This document shows, piece after piece, positions 54,736 through 64,000 of a DNA stretch of 64,000 bases. Position 1 is the stretch's first letter. Each line of letters begins with the position of its first letter. The translations under genes were made by a program, and so were the position numbers. Below the pieces are notes generated by a model. The model ran no database searches and had not been told where the DNA came from. It saw only the letters and a list, made by a program, of their open reading frames with translations. The DNA is from Bacillota bacterium. Lineage in GTDB: Bacteria > Bacillota > Dehalobacteriia > UBA4068 > UBA4997. The DNA lies in the NCBI GenBank assembly GCA_021771915.1, contig JAETNY010000004.1:16945-80944 (forward strand), written 5' to 3'.

Positions 54736-55494
54736 ATGGACATGGCTTATATTGATGAATTTTCGTCACGTTTGGGGCTGACTTTCGATTCTGAACGCGT
54801 GCCGGAGCATGTTGCTATTGTGATGGACGGTAATGGACGCTGGGCTAAACAACGTGGGCTGGAGCGTAATATGGGACACCGGCGTGGCGTTGAAGCGCTG
54901 GAAAATATCGTTATTGGTTGTCGAAAGCTGGGAGTACGTTATTTGACGGTTTATGCTTTTTCCACTGAAAATTGGAGTCGACCTAAAGCGGAAATCGGCA
55001 CTTTGATGAATTTGTTGAGTGAGTTTGCTGATAAAAAGTTGAACCGGCTCAAGGCTAATCAGGTAAAAGTGCAGGTTGTTGGTGATTTTGCCGGTCTGCC
55101 GATGTTGCAGCGGCTGGCGCTTAAGCATCTATTGGACGCTACGGCGCAGGAAAAAGAACTTGTTTTGAATTTGGCGTTGAATTATGGTGGTCGGGCGGAT
55201 ATTTTGCAGGCCCTTAAGCAAGCGGCTCGTCAGCTTACTCCAGAGGAAGTGCAAAACATGACTGAAGATGATTTTGCTGGTTTTTTGCAGACGGCTGGCC
55301 TGCCGGAGCCTGATTTATTAATCAGAACCAGCGGTGAACTGCGTTTGAGCAATTTTTTGTTGTGGCAGTTGGCTTATGCTGAATTTTATTTTACGGATAC
55401 TCTGTGGCCTGATTTTGATGAAGCCGAACTTTTTCGGGCAATTTGCGCTTATCAGAGCCGCTCAAGGAGATTTGGGGCGCTGGCTGAAGCCTAA
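54736..55494 (+). CDS. uppS: Undecaprenyl diphosphate synthase
   Basis: This protein of about 252 residues is a cis-prenyltransferase. It has VAIVMDGNGRWAKQRGLERN (catalytic Asp), MGHRRGVEAL, LTVYAFSTENW, NLALNYGGRADI and the C-terminal LLIRTSGELRLSNFLLWQLA. It makes the lipid carrier for peptidoglycan precursors from farnesyl diphosphate and IPP. The start is set at the ATG at 54736, but the ribosome binding site is weak and a TTG at 54718 is possible. It begins the envelope/isoprenoid gene cluster, and cdsA follows 45 nt later. Confidence 0.95.
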   Translation: MDMAYIDEFSSRLGLTFDSERVPEHVAIVMDGNGRWAKQRGLERNMGHRRGVEALENIVIGCRKLGVRYLTVYAFSTENWSRPKAEIGTLMNLLSEFADKKLNRLKANQVKVQVVGDFAGLPMLQRLALKHLLDATAQEKELVLNLALNYGGRADILQALKQAARQLTPEEVQNMTEDDFAGFLQTAGLPEPDLLIRTSGELRLSNFLLWQLAYAEFYFTDTLWPDFDEAELFRAICAYQSRSRRFGALAEA

Positions 55495-55539
55495 AGGGTA
55501 TGTCATAAAAATAGGCTTAAAATAAACGGAGGGTTGCAA

Positions 55540-56337
55540 ATGTTTATTGAGCGAGTAATAAGCAGTCTGGGCATTGTTTTGGTATTAGGCGCTGGTATGT
55601 TTCTTGGCGGCTGGGTTTGGCTGTTGCTGGTGACGCTGGTGATGATGGGTGCGCTTAAGGAATATGCGGATATGCTGATGACCAAAGGTTATAAAGTGCC
55701 ATTGCCATTAATGATAATACTGGCGATACTGATGGTTGGCATGCAGAGTTATAATATTGGTATCATCAGTGAGTTGGCGCTGTTGATTGCTTTTATTTCC
55801 ATGATTGTCTGGCTGGTTACCACGCAGGACGTTTTTGCTAACTTTGCTTTTGGTTTTATTGGTTATATGATGATTGTCTGGACGCTTTCTTTTCTGCTTT
55901 GTCTGGAAACGATGGGCGAGGGCTGGCGTTTAACACTGTTGGCCTTTTTGATTGTCTGGTCAACTGATGCTGGGGCATATTGTGTGGGTATACTTTTTGG
56001 GCGACACAAAATGGCTCCGGTTATTAGTCCCAAAAAAAGCTGGGAAGGCGCTATTGGCGGTGTTTTGTGCTGTTTGCTTGCCGTCAGTATTTATAATGAG
56101 TTGGTTTTGGATTATACCTGGCGTTTTGTTTTAGCTGCGGCGCTGATATGTTCATTTTTTGGTCAAATTGGTGATTTGCTGGAATCATGGCTTAAACGCT
56201 GGGCAGGGTTTAAGGACTCTGGTCATTTAATTCCCGGGCATGGAGGTTTGATGGACCGTTTTGATTCTTTGATGTTAGTGGCGCCGTTGTTGTATTATCT
56301 TTTGATTATCTATCATAGTATTAGTATCTATTTCTAA
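55540..56337 (+). CDS. cdsA: Phosphatidate cytidylyltransferase
   Basis: This 265-residue integral membrane enzyme has about eight helices. The family signature is near the C-terminus: SWLKRWAGFKDSGHLIPGHG followed by GLMDRFDSL. ISPKKSWEGAIGG in the middle is also diagnostic. It makes CDP-diacylglycerol for phospholipid synthesis. The ATG at 55540 follows GGAGGG, and an in-frame TTG at 55534 lies too close to that site. Confidence 0.95.
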   Translation: MFIERVISSLGIVLVLGAGMFLGGWVWLLLVTLVMMGALKEYADMLMTKGYKVPLPLMIILAILMVGMQSYNIGIISELALLIAFISMIVWLVTTQDVFANFAFGFIGYMMIVWTLSFLLCLETMGEGWRLTLLAFLIVWSTDAGAYCVGILFGRHKMAPVISPKKSWEGAIGGVLCCLLAVSIYNELVLDYTWRFVLAAALICSFFGQIGDLLESWLKRWAGFKDSGHLIPGHGGLMDRFDSLMLVAPLLYYLLIIYHSISIYF

Positions 56338-56393
56338 TACTGTTTAGATACGTTTGCAGACGTGTCTGGCCGGTATTTTGGCTGGAGGCGACT

Positions 56394-57299
56394 ATGCTGG
56401 CAGTGCTTATAACTCCTTTTTTGCTGGCTTTGCTTTTTTCTCTGATTTTGGAACCGCCGATTGCTTTGTTGACCAGACTCTATGGTAGCCGTAAATTGGC
56501 GGCGCTGTTAGTTTTTTTATCGTTTTTAACTTTGTTGCTGTTGGCGGCTGGTTTGGGTTTTTCTCATCTATTTGCAGAATTGCAAAAGTTGTTGTTGTAT
56601 TTGACCGATTGGGAATTGGCTACTGATTGGTGGCGTGATGGTCTGGCCGGTTATCTGGCGGATTATGGTCTGGAGATGGCGGCTGGGCTGGCGCATTTGC
56701 TGCAGGCTACACCCTCGGCAATGGTTTCATTATTTGTGACGGTTTTTGCTACATATTATTTATGTGCTGAGCCTGATTTGCCGCTGAGGGCTTTAATATT
56801 GCTGGCGCCGGAAAATTGGCGCGGCCGTTTGGAACAGGTTTACCGGCGCGCTTTGACTGCTTTCAGTACCTATCTGCGCGCTCAGGCTATGGTTATGCTT
56901 ACAAGTACGCTTTGGGCGATGTTGGGACTGTATCTGTTGGGCGTTGATTATGTATTATTGTTAGGTCTTTTAATTGGATTTTGTGATTTACTGCCGGTAT
57001 TGGGGCCTGGTACCATACTGTTGCCTTGGGCGCTGTGGCAATGGGCGCAGGGAGATAGTCGGCTGGCTGGTGGACTTTTGTTGATTTATCTGGTGATTTT
57101 AGTCAGTCGGCAATTTGTGGAACCCAAGATTATGGCCGCTGGTTTGGGTTTGCACCCTTTGGCAGCTTTAGCGGCCGGCTTTTTAGGTTTAACATTGCTT
57201 GGTGCTTTTGGCTTATTGCTGGGGCCGCTGCTGGCCAGTTTGCTTTATTTTGTTTATAAGGAGTCTGGCGATAATGATAAAGAAACAAGCTTTTCTTAA
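56394..57299 (+). CDS. AI-2E family permease (YtvI-like)
   Basis: This 301-residue membrane protein has about seven helices. It has a family-type N-terminal LITPFLLALLFSLILEPPIA and a conserved C-terminal half: LLIGFCDLLPVLGPGTILLP, RQFVEPKIMAAGLGLHPLAA and LGLTLLGAFGLLLGPLLASL. In spore-formers, relatives such as YtvI are sporulation membrane proteins. Others export AI-2 or exchange sodium. It is a little shorter than typical members. Its insertion between cdsA and dxr is not the usual order and may be lineage-specific. Confidence 0.82.
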   Translation: MLAVLITPFLLALLFSLILEPPIALLTRLYGSRKLAALLVFLSFLTLLLLAAGLGFSHLFAELQKLLLYLTDWELATDWWRDGLAGYLADYGLEMAAGLAHLLQATPSAMVSLFVTVFATYYLCAEPDLPLRALILLAPENWRGRLEQVYRRALTAFSTYLRAQAMVMLTSTLWAMLGLYLLGVDYVLLLGLLIGFCDLLPVLGPGTILLPWALWQWAQGDSRLAGGLLLIYLVILVSRQFVEPKIMAAGLGLHPLAALAAGFLGLTLLGAFGLLLGPLLASLLYFVYKESGDNDKETSFS

Positions 57300-57332
57300 A
57301 TTTTTATTTTATAACATGGAGAAAATATATCT

Positions 57333-58505
57333 ATGAAAAATATTGTAATTTGTGGAAGTACAGGTTCAATCGGCCGGCAGGCTTTAGATGTGTGCTCCTG
57401 GTTTCCATTAAGGCTGCGGCCGGTGGCTTTGGTTGGCGGCAGTAATATCCAGCTTTTGGCTGCACAGGTGCGTCAGTTTAAGCCGCAGGCGGTAGCGTTG
57501 GCTGATGAAAGTAAATATGCAGATTTTAAGGCGTTGTTGGCGGAAATTCCTAACTGTCGAACTGAAATTTTATTGGGCGAGGCCGGTGTGTTGCAAGCCG
57601 CGGCCTGGCCGGCAGCAGATATGCAGGTTGCGGCAATTTCCGGTCTGGCTGGTTTAATGCCAACTTTGCAAGGCATGGCGGCCGGTTTGGATATTGCTTT
57701 CGCAAATAAAGAGGTTTTGGTGGCGGCCGGCGAATTGGTAATGCAGCAGGTTGCTGAAAGTAACAGCTGTTTTTTGCCGGTGGATAGTGAACATTCAGCT
57801 ATCTGGCAGTGTCTTAATTCGCCGGAAAAGCCATGGACGATTAACCGCGAAGTGTCAAGTTTGCTTTTAACCTGTTCTGGTGGGCCGTTCCGTAATGCTG
57901 ACGCTGCAGAAATCGCTAATGCCGGCGTTACTGAAACGCTGCGGCACCCAACCTGGCAAATGGGCGCTAAAATTACAGTGGATTCTGCCACCTTGCTTAA
58001 TAAAGGGTTAGAGGTTATTGAAGCGCATTGGCTGTTTAATATGCCTTATGAGCAGATTGAAGCAGTTATTCACCCGGAAAGTATTATTCATTCCATGGTA
58101 CAGTATAGTGATGGTGCAGTAATGGCGCAGTTAAGCTATCCGGATATGCGTTTGCCTATACAGTATGCGCTGACTTATCCAGAGCGTTGGGCTAATCAGC
58201 TTAAACCGCTGAATTTTGCTGAATTGAGCAGCCTGACCTTTCAAAAGCCGGACGAAGAGCGTTTTCCATGTTTTCGGCTGGCCAGAGAAGCCGGTTTGGC
58301 AGGTGGCACGATGCCGGCAGTACTTTCCGGAGCCAATGAGGCTTTGGTTGGAGCGTTTTTGGCTGGTCGTATTCGTTTGGGTCAGATTGCCGATGGTTTG
58401 GCGGCTGCTTTGGCGGCGCATGATAATATTATAAAGCCTGATTTGGCGGCAATTTTACAGGCCGATAAATGGGCAAGGGATTTTGTGGCAAACTGGCTGA
58501 CTTAA
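57333..58505 (+). CDS. dxr: 1-deoxy-D-xylulose 5-phosphate reductoisomerase
   Basis: This 390-residue protein has an NADPH-binding CGSTGSIGRQALDVC at the start. The catalytic part has ANKEVLVAAGELV, LPVDSEHSAIWQCL (metal-binding Asp/Glu), LTCSGGPFRN, THPTW-like RHPTWQMGAKITVDSATLLN, and HPESIIHSMVQYSDGAVMAQ. It makes MEP, the first committed intermediate of the non-mevalonate isoprenoid pathway. ispG of the same pathway is two genes further on. Confidence 0.96.
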   Translation: MKNIVICGSTGSIGRQALDVCSWFPLRLRPVALVGGSNIQLLAAQVRQFKPQAVALADESKYADFKALLAEIPNCRTEILLGEAGVLQAAAWPAADMQVAAISGLAGLMPTLQGMAAGLDIAFANKEVLVAAGELVMQQVAESNSCFLPVDSEHSAIWQCLNSPEKPWTINREVSSLLLTCSGGPFRNADAAEIANAGVTETLRHPTWQMGAKITVDSATLLNKGLEVIEAHWLFNMPYEQIEAVIHPESIIHSMVQYSDGAVMAQLSYPDMRLPIQYALTYPERWANQLKPLNFAELSSLTFQKPDEERFPCFRLAREAGLAGGTMPAVLSGANEALVGAFLAGRIRLGQIADGLAAALAAHDNIIKPDLAAILQADKWARDFVANWLT

Positions 58506-58686
58506 TTGAAATTGAAATTTACAATGTACACAGTTTATTAAAAAAAGTTGCAAAAAATCTAAAAAAATCTGTATTGGCTATTTAAAAAATGCAGAAAATT
58601 TTATATAATAAATAGATGTTAATATTTTATGATTTGTGCCGATAAATTGTGATTTTAGTTGTAATTAATTATAGAGGAGGTATTGC

Positions 58687-59694
58687 ATGAATATTGTTTA
58701 TACTTTAATTATTTTATGTGTATTAGTTTTGGTGCATGAGTTTGGCCATTTTGCTGTGGCCAAAATGAACGGCATTTATGTGGAAGAATTTTCTATCGGT
58801 ATGGGGCCTAAAGTTTTTAGTTGGGGCAAAGGAGAAACGGTTTATTCTATTCGTGCCTTTCCAATTGGCGGTTTTGTTAAGATGGTGGGTGAAGATGAGG
58901 CCAGTGATAATGAGCGCGCCTTTTGTAATAAAAGTATTCTATCTAGAATGGCTGTTACTTTTGCCGGGCCGGCGATGAACTTTGTTTTTGCTATCATTTT
59001 CTTCATGATTGCTTTTATGTATTTTGGTTCCCCGGCTTCTAACGGCTTGATTGGGCAGGTTTATCCTGATTACCCGGCGGCCGTAGCCGGACTGCAAGCT
59101 GGTGACGTGTTGGTAACGCTTGACGATACTAAAATTAATAACTGGAATGATATCAGTGCCTTTATGCAGAACACGCAGGTTGGGCAGCAGGTTGCTGTGG
59201 GCTATCAGCGTGATGGCGAACTTAACAGTGCTTCGGTTATGTTGATTGCTAATGAAGATGGCAATCCTGTTTTGGGTATTACGCAGGGTGTGGCAAAAGC
59301 TGATTTTTTTGCTTCAATTAAAAGAGGTTTTGCCACAACAGTGGAATTTACGGTTTTGATGTTATCTGCTCTTTGGCAGATGATTTCCGGTCAGATGGCT
59401 GTGGAAGTGGCCGGGCCGGTTGGCATGGTATCTATGGTTGGTGAATATGCTGATGTAGGCTTAATGTATCTTTTCCTGTTTGCCGGTGTTTTGAGCGTTA
59501 ATTTGGGCGTAATGAATTTGCTGCCTATTCCTGCGCTTGATGGTTCCAGACTTGTTTTCCTGCTGGTGGAGGCTATCCGCCGCAAACCAATTGACCGAGA
59601 TAAAGAAGCTATGGTTAATTTTGTCGGTTTTGTGCTGTTGATGACTTTGATGCTGGTAGTAACTTTCTGTGATATAGAAAGGCTTATTAAATAA
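58687..59694 (+). CDS. rseP: RIP zinc metalloprotease (RseP/YluC)
   Basis: This 335-residue membrane site-2 protease has LVHEFGHFAVAKMNGIYVEE near 16-35 (zinc-binding HExxH) and SIGMGPKVFSWGKGE. A PDZ domain lies at about 120-190, and the second zinc ligand is in NLLPIPALDGSRLVFLLVEA near 277-296. It cleaves membrane proteins, including anti-sigma factors, within the bilayer. AGGAGG precedes the ATG. It is the host protease that could also process the ECF anti-sigma candidate on the element. Confidence 0.94.
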   Translation: MNIVYTLIILCVLVLVHEFGHFAVAKMNGIYVEEFSIGMGPKVFSWGKGETVYSIRAFPIGGFVKMVGEDEASDNERAFCNKSILSRMAVTFAGPAMNFVFAIIFFMIAFMYFGSPASNGLIGQVYPDYPAAVAGLQAGDVLVTLDDTKINNWNDISAFMQNTQVGQQVAVGYQRDGELNSASVMLIANEDGNPVLGITQGVAKADFFASIKRGFATTVEFTVLMLSALWQMISGQMAVEVAGPVGMVSMVGEYADVGLMYLFLFAGVLSVNLGVMNLLPIPALDGSRLVFLLVEAIRRKPIDRDKEAMVNFVGFVLLMTLMLVVTFCDIERLIK

Positions 59695-59728
59695 AGTAAA
59701 AATATATTATAATTAAAGAGATATAACT

Positions 59729-60805
59729 ATGATAGAACGCAAAAAAACCAAACAGGTTATGGTAGGCAATGTGCCGATTGGCGGTGGTGCGCCGGTTGTG
59801 ATACAGTCTATGACTAATACTGATACGGCAGATGTGAGGGCTACGTTGTATCAGATTGAAGAATTAGCACAGGCTGGTTGCCAGCTGGTTCGGGTTACCG
59901 TGCCGGATAAGGCGGCGGCTGTTGCTTTGCCACAGTTGATAGAGGCCAGTCCGGTTCCTTTGATTGCTGATATTCATTTTGATTATCGGCTGGCATTGTC
60001 TGCACTGGAGGCTGGTATTGCTGGTCTGCGCTTAAATCCGGGAAATATTGGCGATAGTGAAAATGTTCGCCAGGTGGCTCGGGCCGCCAAAGAGGCAGGA
60101 GTGCCAATTCGTGTGGGTGTAAACAGCGGTTCGCTCTCTAAAGAGGTTTTAGCACGCCATGGCGGTGTGCAGGCGGCGGCGTTGGTGGAAAGCGCTATGC
60201 ATGAAATTGAGCAGCTGGAAGCTGAGGATTTTACGGATATTGTGGTTTCGCTTAAGGCTTCTAATGTGCCGTTGATGCTGGAAGCATATCGCCAACTGGC
60301 TGGGCAGGTGGATTATCCTTTACATATTGGGGTAACGGAGGCCGGCACGCCGCGTCGCGGCAGCATTAAATCGGCGGTGGGCATTGGCGCTTTGCTGGCG
60401 CAGGGGCTTGGCGATACGTTGCGAGTTTCTTTAAGCGGTGACCCAGTGCAGGAAATATTTGTGGCGAAAGAAATTCTTCGCAGTCTGGGACTTTATATGC
60501 AGGGTGTGGAATATATAGTCTGTCCAACCTGTGGGCGTACCAAGATTGATTTGCCGGCTATTGCTGAAGAAATTGAGCGTCGTGTGGAAAGTTTATCAAT
60601 AGATAAGCCGTTGAAGCTGGCTGTAATGGGTTGTGTTGTTAATGGCCCCGGCGAGGCCAGAGAAGCTGATTTTGGTTTGGCTGGTGGCAATGGAGAGGGT
60701 GTTTTATTTGCCAGGGGTCAGATTGTTGGAAAATATCCGGCGGAGCGGCTGGTGGACGAGTTTATGCATTTATTGCAGGATAATTTGCCTGATAATGTAA
60801 TATAA
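59729..60805 (+). CDS. ispG: 4-hydroxy-3-methylbut-2-enyl diphosphate synthase
   Basis: This 358-residue protein has VQSMTNTDTADVRATL-type motifs (here QSMTNTDTADVRATLYQIE), ADIHFDYRLALSALEAG, RLNPGNIGD and a C-terminal 4Fe-4S site: VCPTCGRTKIDL with the third Cys in VMGCVVNGPGEAREAD. It performs the penultimate step of the MEP pathway, using reduced ferredoxin or flavodoxin. Confidence 0.96.
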   Translation: MIERKKTKQVMVGNVPIGGGAPVVIQSMTNTDTADVRATLYQIEELAQAGCQLVRVTVPDKAAAVALPQLIEASPVPLIADIHFDYRLALSALEAGIAGLRLNPGNIGDSENVRQVARAAKEAGVPIRVGVNSGSLSKEVLARHGGVQAAALVESAMHEIEQLEAEDFTDIVVSLKASNVPLMLEAYRQLAGQVDYPLHIGVTEAGTPRRGSIKSAVGIGALLAQGLGDTLRVSLSGDPVQEIFVAKEILRSLGLYMQGVEYIVCPTCGRTKIDLPAIAEEIERRVESLSIDKPLKLAVMGCVVNGPGEAREADFGLAGGNGEGVLFARGQIVGKYPAERLVDEFMHLLQDNLPDNVI

Positions 60806-60838
60806 AAGTTTTTATTAATATATGCAGGGGGAAAAGTA

Positions 60839-62563
60839 ATGAAAGCAAGTAATATGTTTGCGCCGACTTTAAGGGAGGTGCCGGCAGACGCGGAAATAAT
60901 CAGCCATAAGCTGATGTTGCGTGCTGGTATGATAAGAAAAACGGCTTCTGGTGTTTATACATATCTGCCGCTGGCTTGGCGTTCTATTCGGAAAATTGAA
61001 GAAATTGTTCGGCAGGAGATGGACGCTAAAGGAGGCCAGGAAGTTTTAATGCCGGCAGTGCAGCCGGCTGAAATCTGGCAGGAAAGCGGCCGTTGGAATG
61101 TTTATGGCGCTGAACTTTGGCGTGTGAAAGACCGTAATGGCCGGGATTTTTGTCTGGGGCCAACTCATGAAGAAATGATTAGCATGATTTTCCGTAATGA
61201 TGTGCGTTCTTATAAACAGCTGCCTCAGCTTTGGTATCAAATTCAGACTAAATATCGTGATGAGCGCCGGCCGCGTTTTGGCTTGATGCGCAGTCGTGAA
61301 TTTATTATGAAAGATTTGTATTCTTTTGATTTAGATGAAGCTGGTTTGGATAAAAGCTATAATTTGATGTATGACGCTTATAATCGAGTGTTTACACGTT
61401 GTGGTTTGAACTTCCGTCCGGTAGAGGCCGATAGCGGTGCGATTGGCGGTAAGGGCAGTCATGAGTTCATGGCTTTGGCGGATGCCGGGGAAAGTGCAAT
61501 TTTGTATTGTGATACTTGCGATTGGGCGGCTACTGATGAGATTGCCGGCCGGGAACCATTGCCAGTTGAGCCGGAAGAAATGTTGCCGATGGAAAAGGTG
61601 GATACGCCGAGCTGTGGCACTGTGGAGGACGTGGCTAAATTTTTAAGTTTGCCAACTAATCGTATTGTTAAAACTATGTATTATAAAGCTGATGAACAGT
61701 TGGTGATTGTACTGGTACGCGGTGACCGCCGAATTAATGAGATTAAATTGCAGAGTTTGCTGGGCTGTAATGAACTGGAATTGGCGGATAATGCCAGTCT
61801 TTCCACCGGCGGCCAAAAAGTGGGCTATCTGGGGCCGGTTGGCGTTGATAAGATTAAAATTTATGCTGATAATGAAGTGCCGTTGATGTATAATGTGGTG
61901 GTTGGTGCTAATGACGGTGAGCGCCATTTGTTAAATGTTAATTATCAGCGCGGCGATTTCCGCATTGACCAGACGGCTGATTTACGTTATTTGGAGGAGG
62001 GCGAGCAGTGTCCGCATTGCCAGGGTCATGTTAAACTGGCGCGTGGCATTGAGGTTGGCCAGATTTTCAAACTGCATACCAAATACAGCGATAGCCTGCA
62101 TGTTAATTATACCGCTGAGGACGGTCATGAGCGTCCGGTGGTTATGGGCTGTTATGGTATTGGTATCGGCCGCACTCTGGCTGCGGTTATTGAGCAGAGT
62201 CATGATGATGACGGTATTATCTGGCCTATGCCTGTGGCTCCATATCAGGCGGTGATTATTCCGGTCAATGACCGCGAGACGGAATTGGTAAATACAGCGG
62301 AAAATCTTTATACCGAACTTATTGCGGCTGGCGTGGAAGTGGTTTTGGACAATCGCCAGGAGCGAGCCGGCGTTAAATTTAAAGATGCTGATTTGATTGG
62401 TTATCCGGTTCGTATCACCGTCGGTGCTAAGGCTTTGGCACGCGGTAATGTTGAGGTTAGATTGCGTCAAAACGGTGAGATGCAGGAAGTTGCGGTGGCG
62501 GAAGTTAAAAGTTGGTTGCAGGATTACATTGCGGCAGAAATTGCTAAATGCAGTATAAATTAA
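60839..62563 (+). CDS. proS: Prolyl-tRNA synthetase (bacterial type with editing domain)
   Basis: This 574-residue class II synthetase has motif 1 KLMLRAGMIRKTASGVYTYL, motif 2 FRDERRPRFGL-like (here YRDERRPRFGLMRSREFIMK) and motif 3 CYGIGIGRTLAAVIEQ. The insertion/editing domain lies between about 225 and 390 (TPSCGTVEDVAKFL, RGDRRINEIKL). A Cys-x-x-Cys pair (CDTC) is in the insertion and another (CPHC) follows. It charges tRNA-Pro and edits Ala-tRNA-Pro. The gene after rseP-ispG is a common arrangement in Firmicutes. Confidence 0.96.
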   Translation: MKASNMFAPTLREVPADAEIISHKLMLRAGMIRKTASGVYTYLPLAWRSIRKIEEIVRQEMDAKGGQEVLMPAVQPAEIWQESGRWNVYGAELWRVKDRNGRDFCLGPTHEEMISMIFRNDVRSYKQLPQLWYQIQTKYRDERRPRFGLMRSREFIMKDLYSFDLDEAGLDKSYNLMYDAYNRVFTRCGLNFRPVEADSGAIGGKGSHEFMALADAGESAILYCDTCDWAATDEIAGREPLPVEPEEMLPMEKVDTPSCGTVEDVAKFLSLPTNRIVKTMYYKADEQLVIVLVRGDRRINEIKLQSLLGCNELELADNASLSTGGQKVGYLGPVGVDKIKIYADNEVPLMYNVVVGANDGERHLLNVNYQRGDFRIDQTADLRYLEEGEQCPHCQGHVKLARGIEVGQIFKLHTKYSDSLHVNYTAEDGHERPVVMGCYGIGIGRTLAAVIEQSHDDDGIIWPMPVAPYQAVIIPVNDRETELVNTAENLYTELIAAGVEVVLDNRQERAGVKFKDADLIGYPVRITVGAKALARGNVEVRLRQNGEMQEVAVAEVKSWLQDYIAAEIAKCSIN

Positions 62564-62574
62564 AGGAGCCTATT

Positions 62575-64000
<1,426 letters not shown>

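Noticed and set aside
60806..60838. T-box leader in front of proS
   Set aside because: The gap to ispG is only 33 nt and contains no specifier or antiterminator structure.

Overview
The window is chromosomal DNA of an endospore-forming member of the Bacillota, most likely an anaerobic clostridial lineage. Evidence for this includes a cotJ spore-coat operon, a GerA-type germination operon with a textbook sigma-G promoter, spmA/spmB, an rpsF-ssb-rpsR operon, the MEP isoprenoid pathway, a 2[4Fe-4S] ferredoxin, type III glutamine synthetase and SLH-domain surface proteins. The exact family cannot be decided from the sequence. TTG starts are common.

Region 1 (1 to about 21,550) is the right-hand part of an integrative, apparently conjugative element whose left end lies outside the window. 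It carries a methylase-helicase fusion, a DUF3848/DUF3849-type protein, a MobC-like protein, a relaxase, a PD-(D/E)XK transposase-type protein and, at its right end, a Cys-rich KTR protein, a sigma-region-4 protein and a large serine recombinase. Between transfer genes and recombinase lies cargo: an XRE regulator, an ECF sigma factor and three consecutive transcription units (12,283-13,720; 13,811-15,851; 15,929-18,140). All three units begin with the same 43-bp promoter-like block; the first two end in clear terminators and the third in a weaker stem-loop. They encode a putative anti-sigma protein and several exported or envelope proteins. This is the best candidate here for an undescribed self-contained system.

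Region 2 (21,537-30,963) is dominated by sporulation genes. The element has landed inside cotJC and cuts it after about 136 codons, so cotJA-cotJB-cotJC' reads into the element end. Divergent from it is a germination receptor operon in the order A-C-B. A YerC/TrpR-like regulator, PcrA helicase, a macrodomain protein and SpmA/SpmB follow.

Region 3 (31,059-41,402) holds housekeeping genes (an RsuA/RluB-family pseudouridine synthase, cob(I)alamin adenosyltransferase, a HI0933-type flavoprotein, the rpsF-ssb-rpsR operon), an SOS-boxed Y-family polymerase coupled to a YolD-like protein, and a very large InlB-repeat/SLH surface protein.

Region 4 (41,712-51,865) is a nitrogen-assimilation block: glutamate dehydrogenase, an ammonium transporter fused to a PII domain, glutamine synthetase III behind a probable attenuator, and a polar amino acid ABC transporter. 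A second SLH protein and a tRNA-Gly(CCC) are interspersed.

Region 5 (52,141-64,000) has two uncharacterised proteins, a TSCPD protein and a ferredoxin. A long co-directional envelope/isoprenoid cluster follows: uppS, cdsA, an AI-2E-family permease, dxr, rseP, ispG, proS, a degenerate polyprenyl-synthase-like protein and an intact polyprenyl synthase that runs off the right edge.
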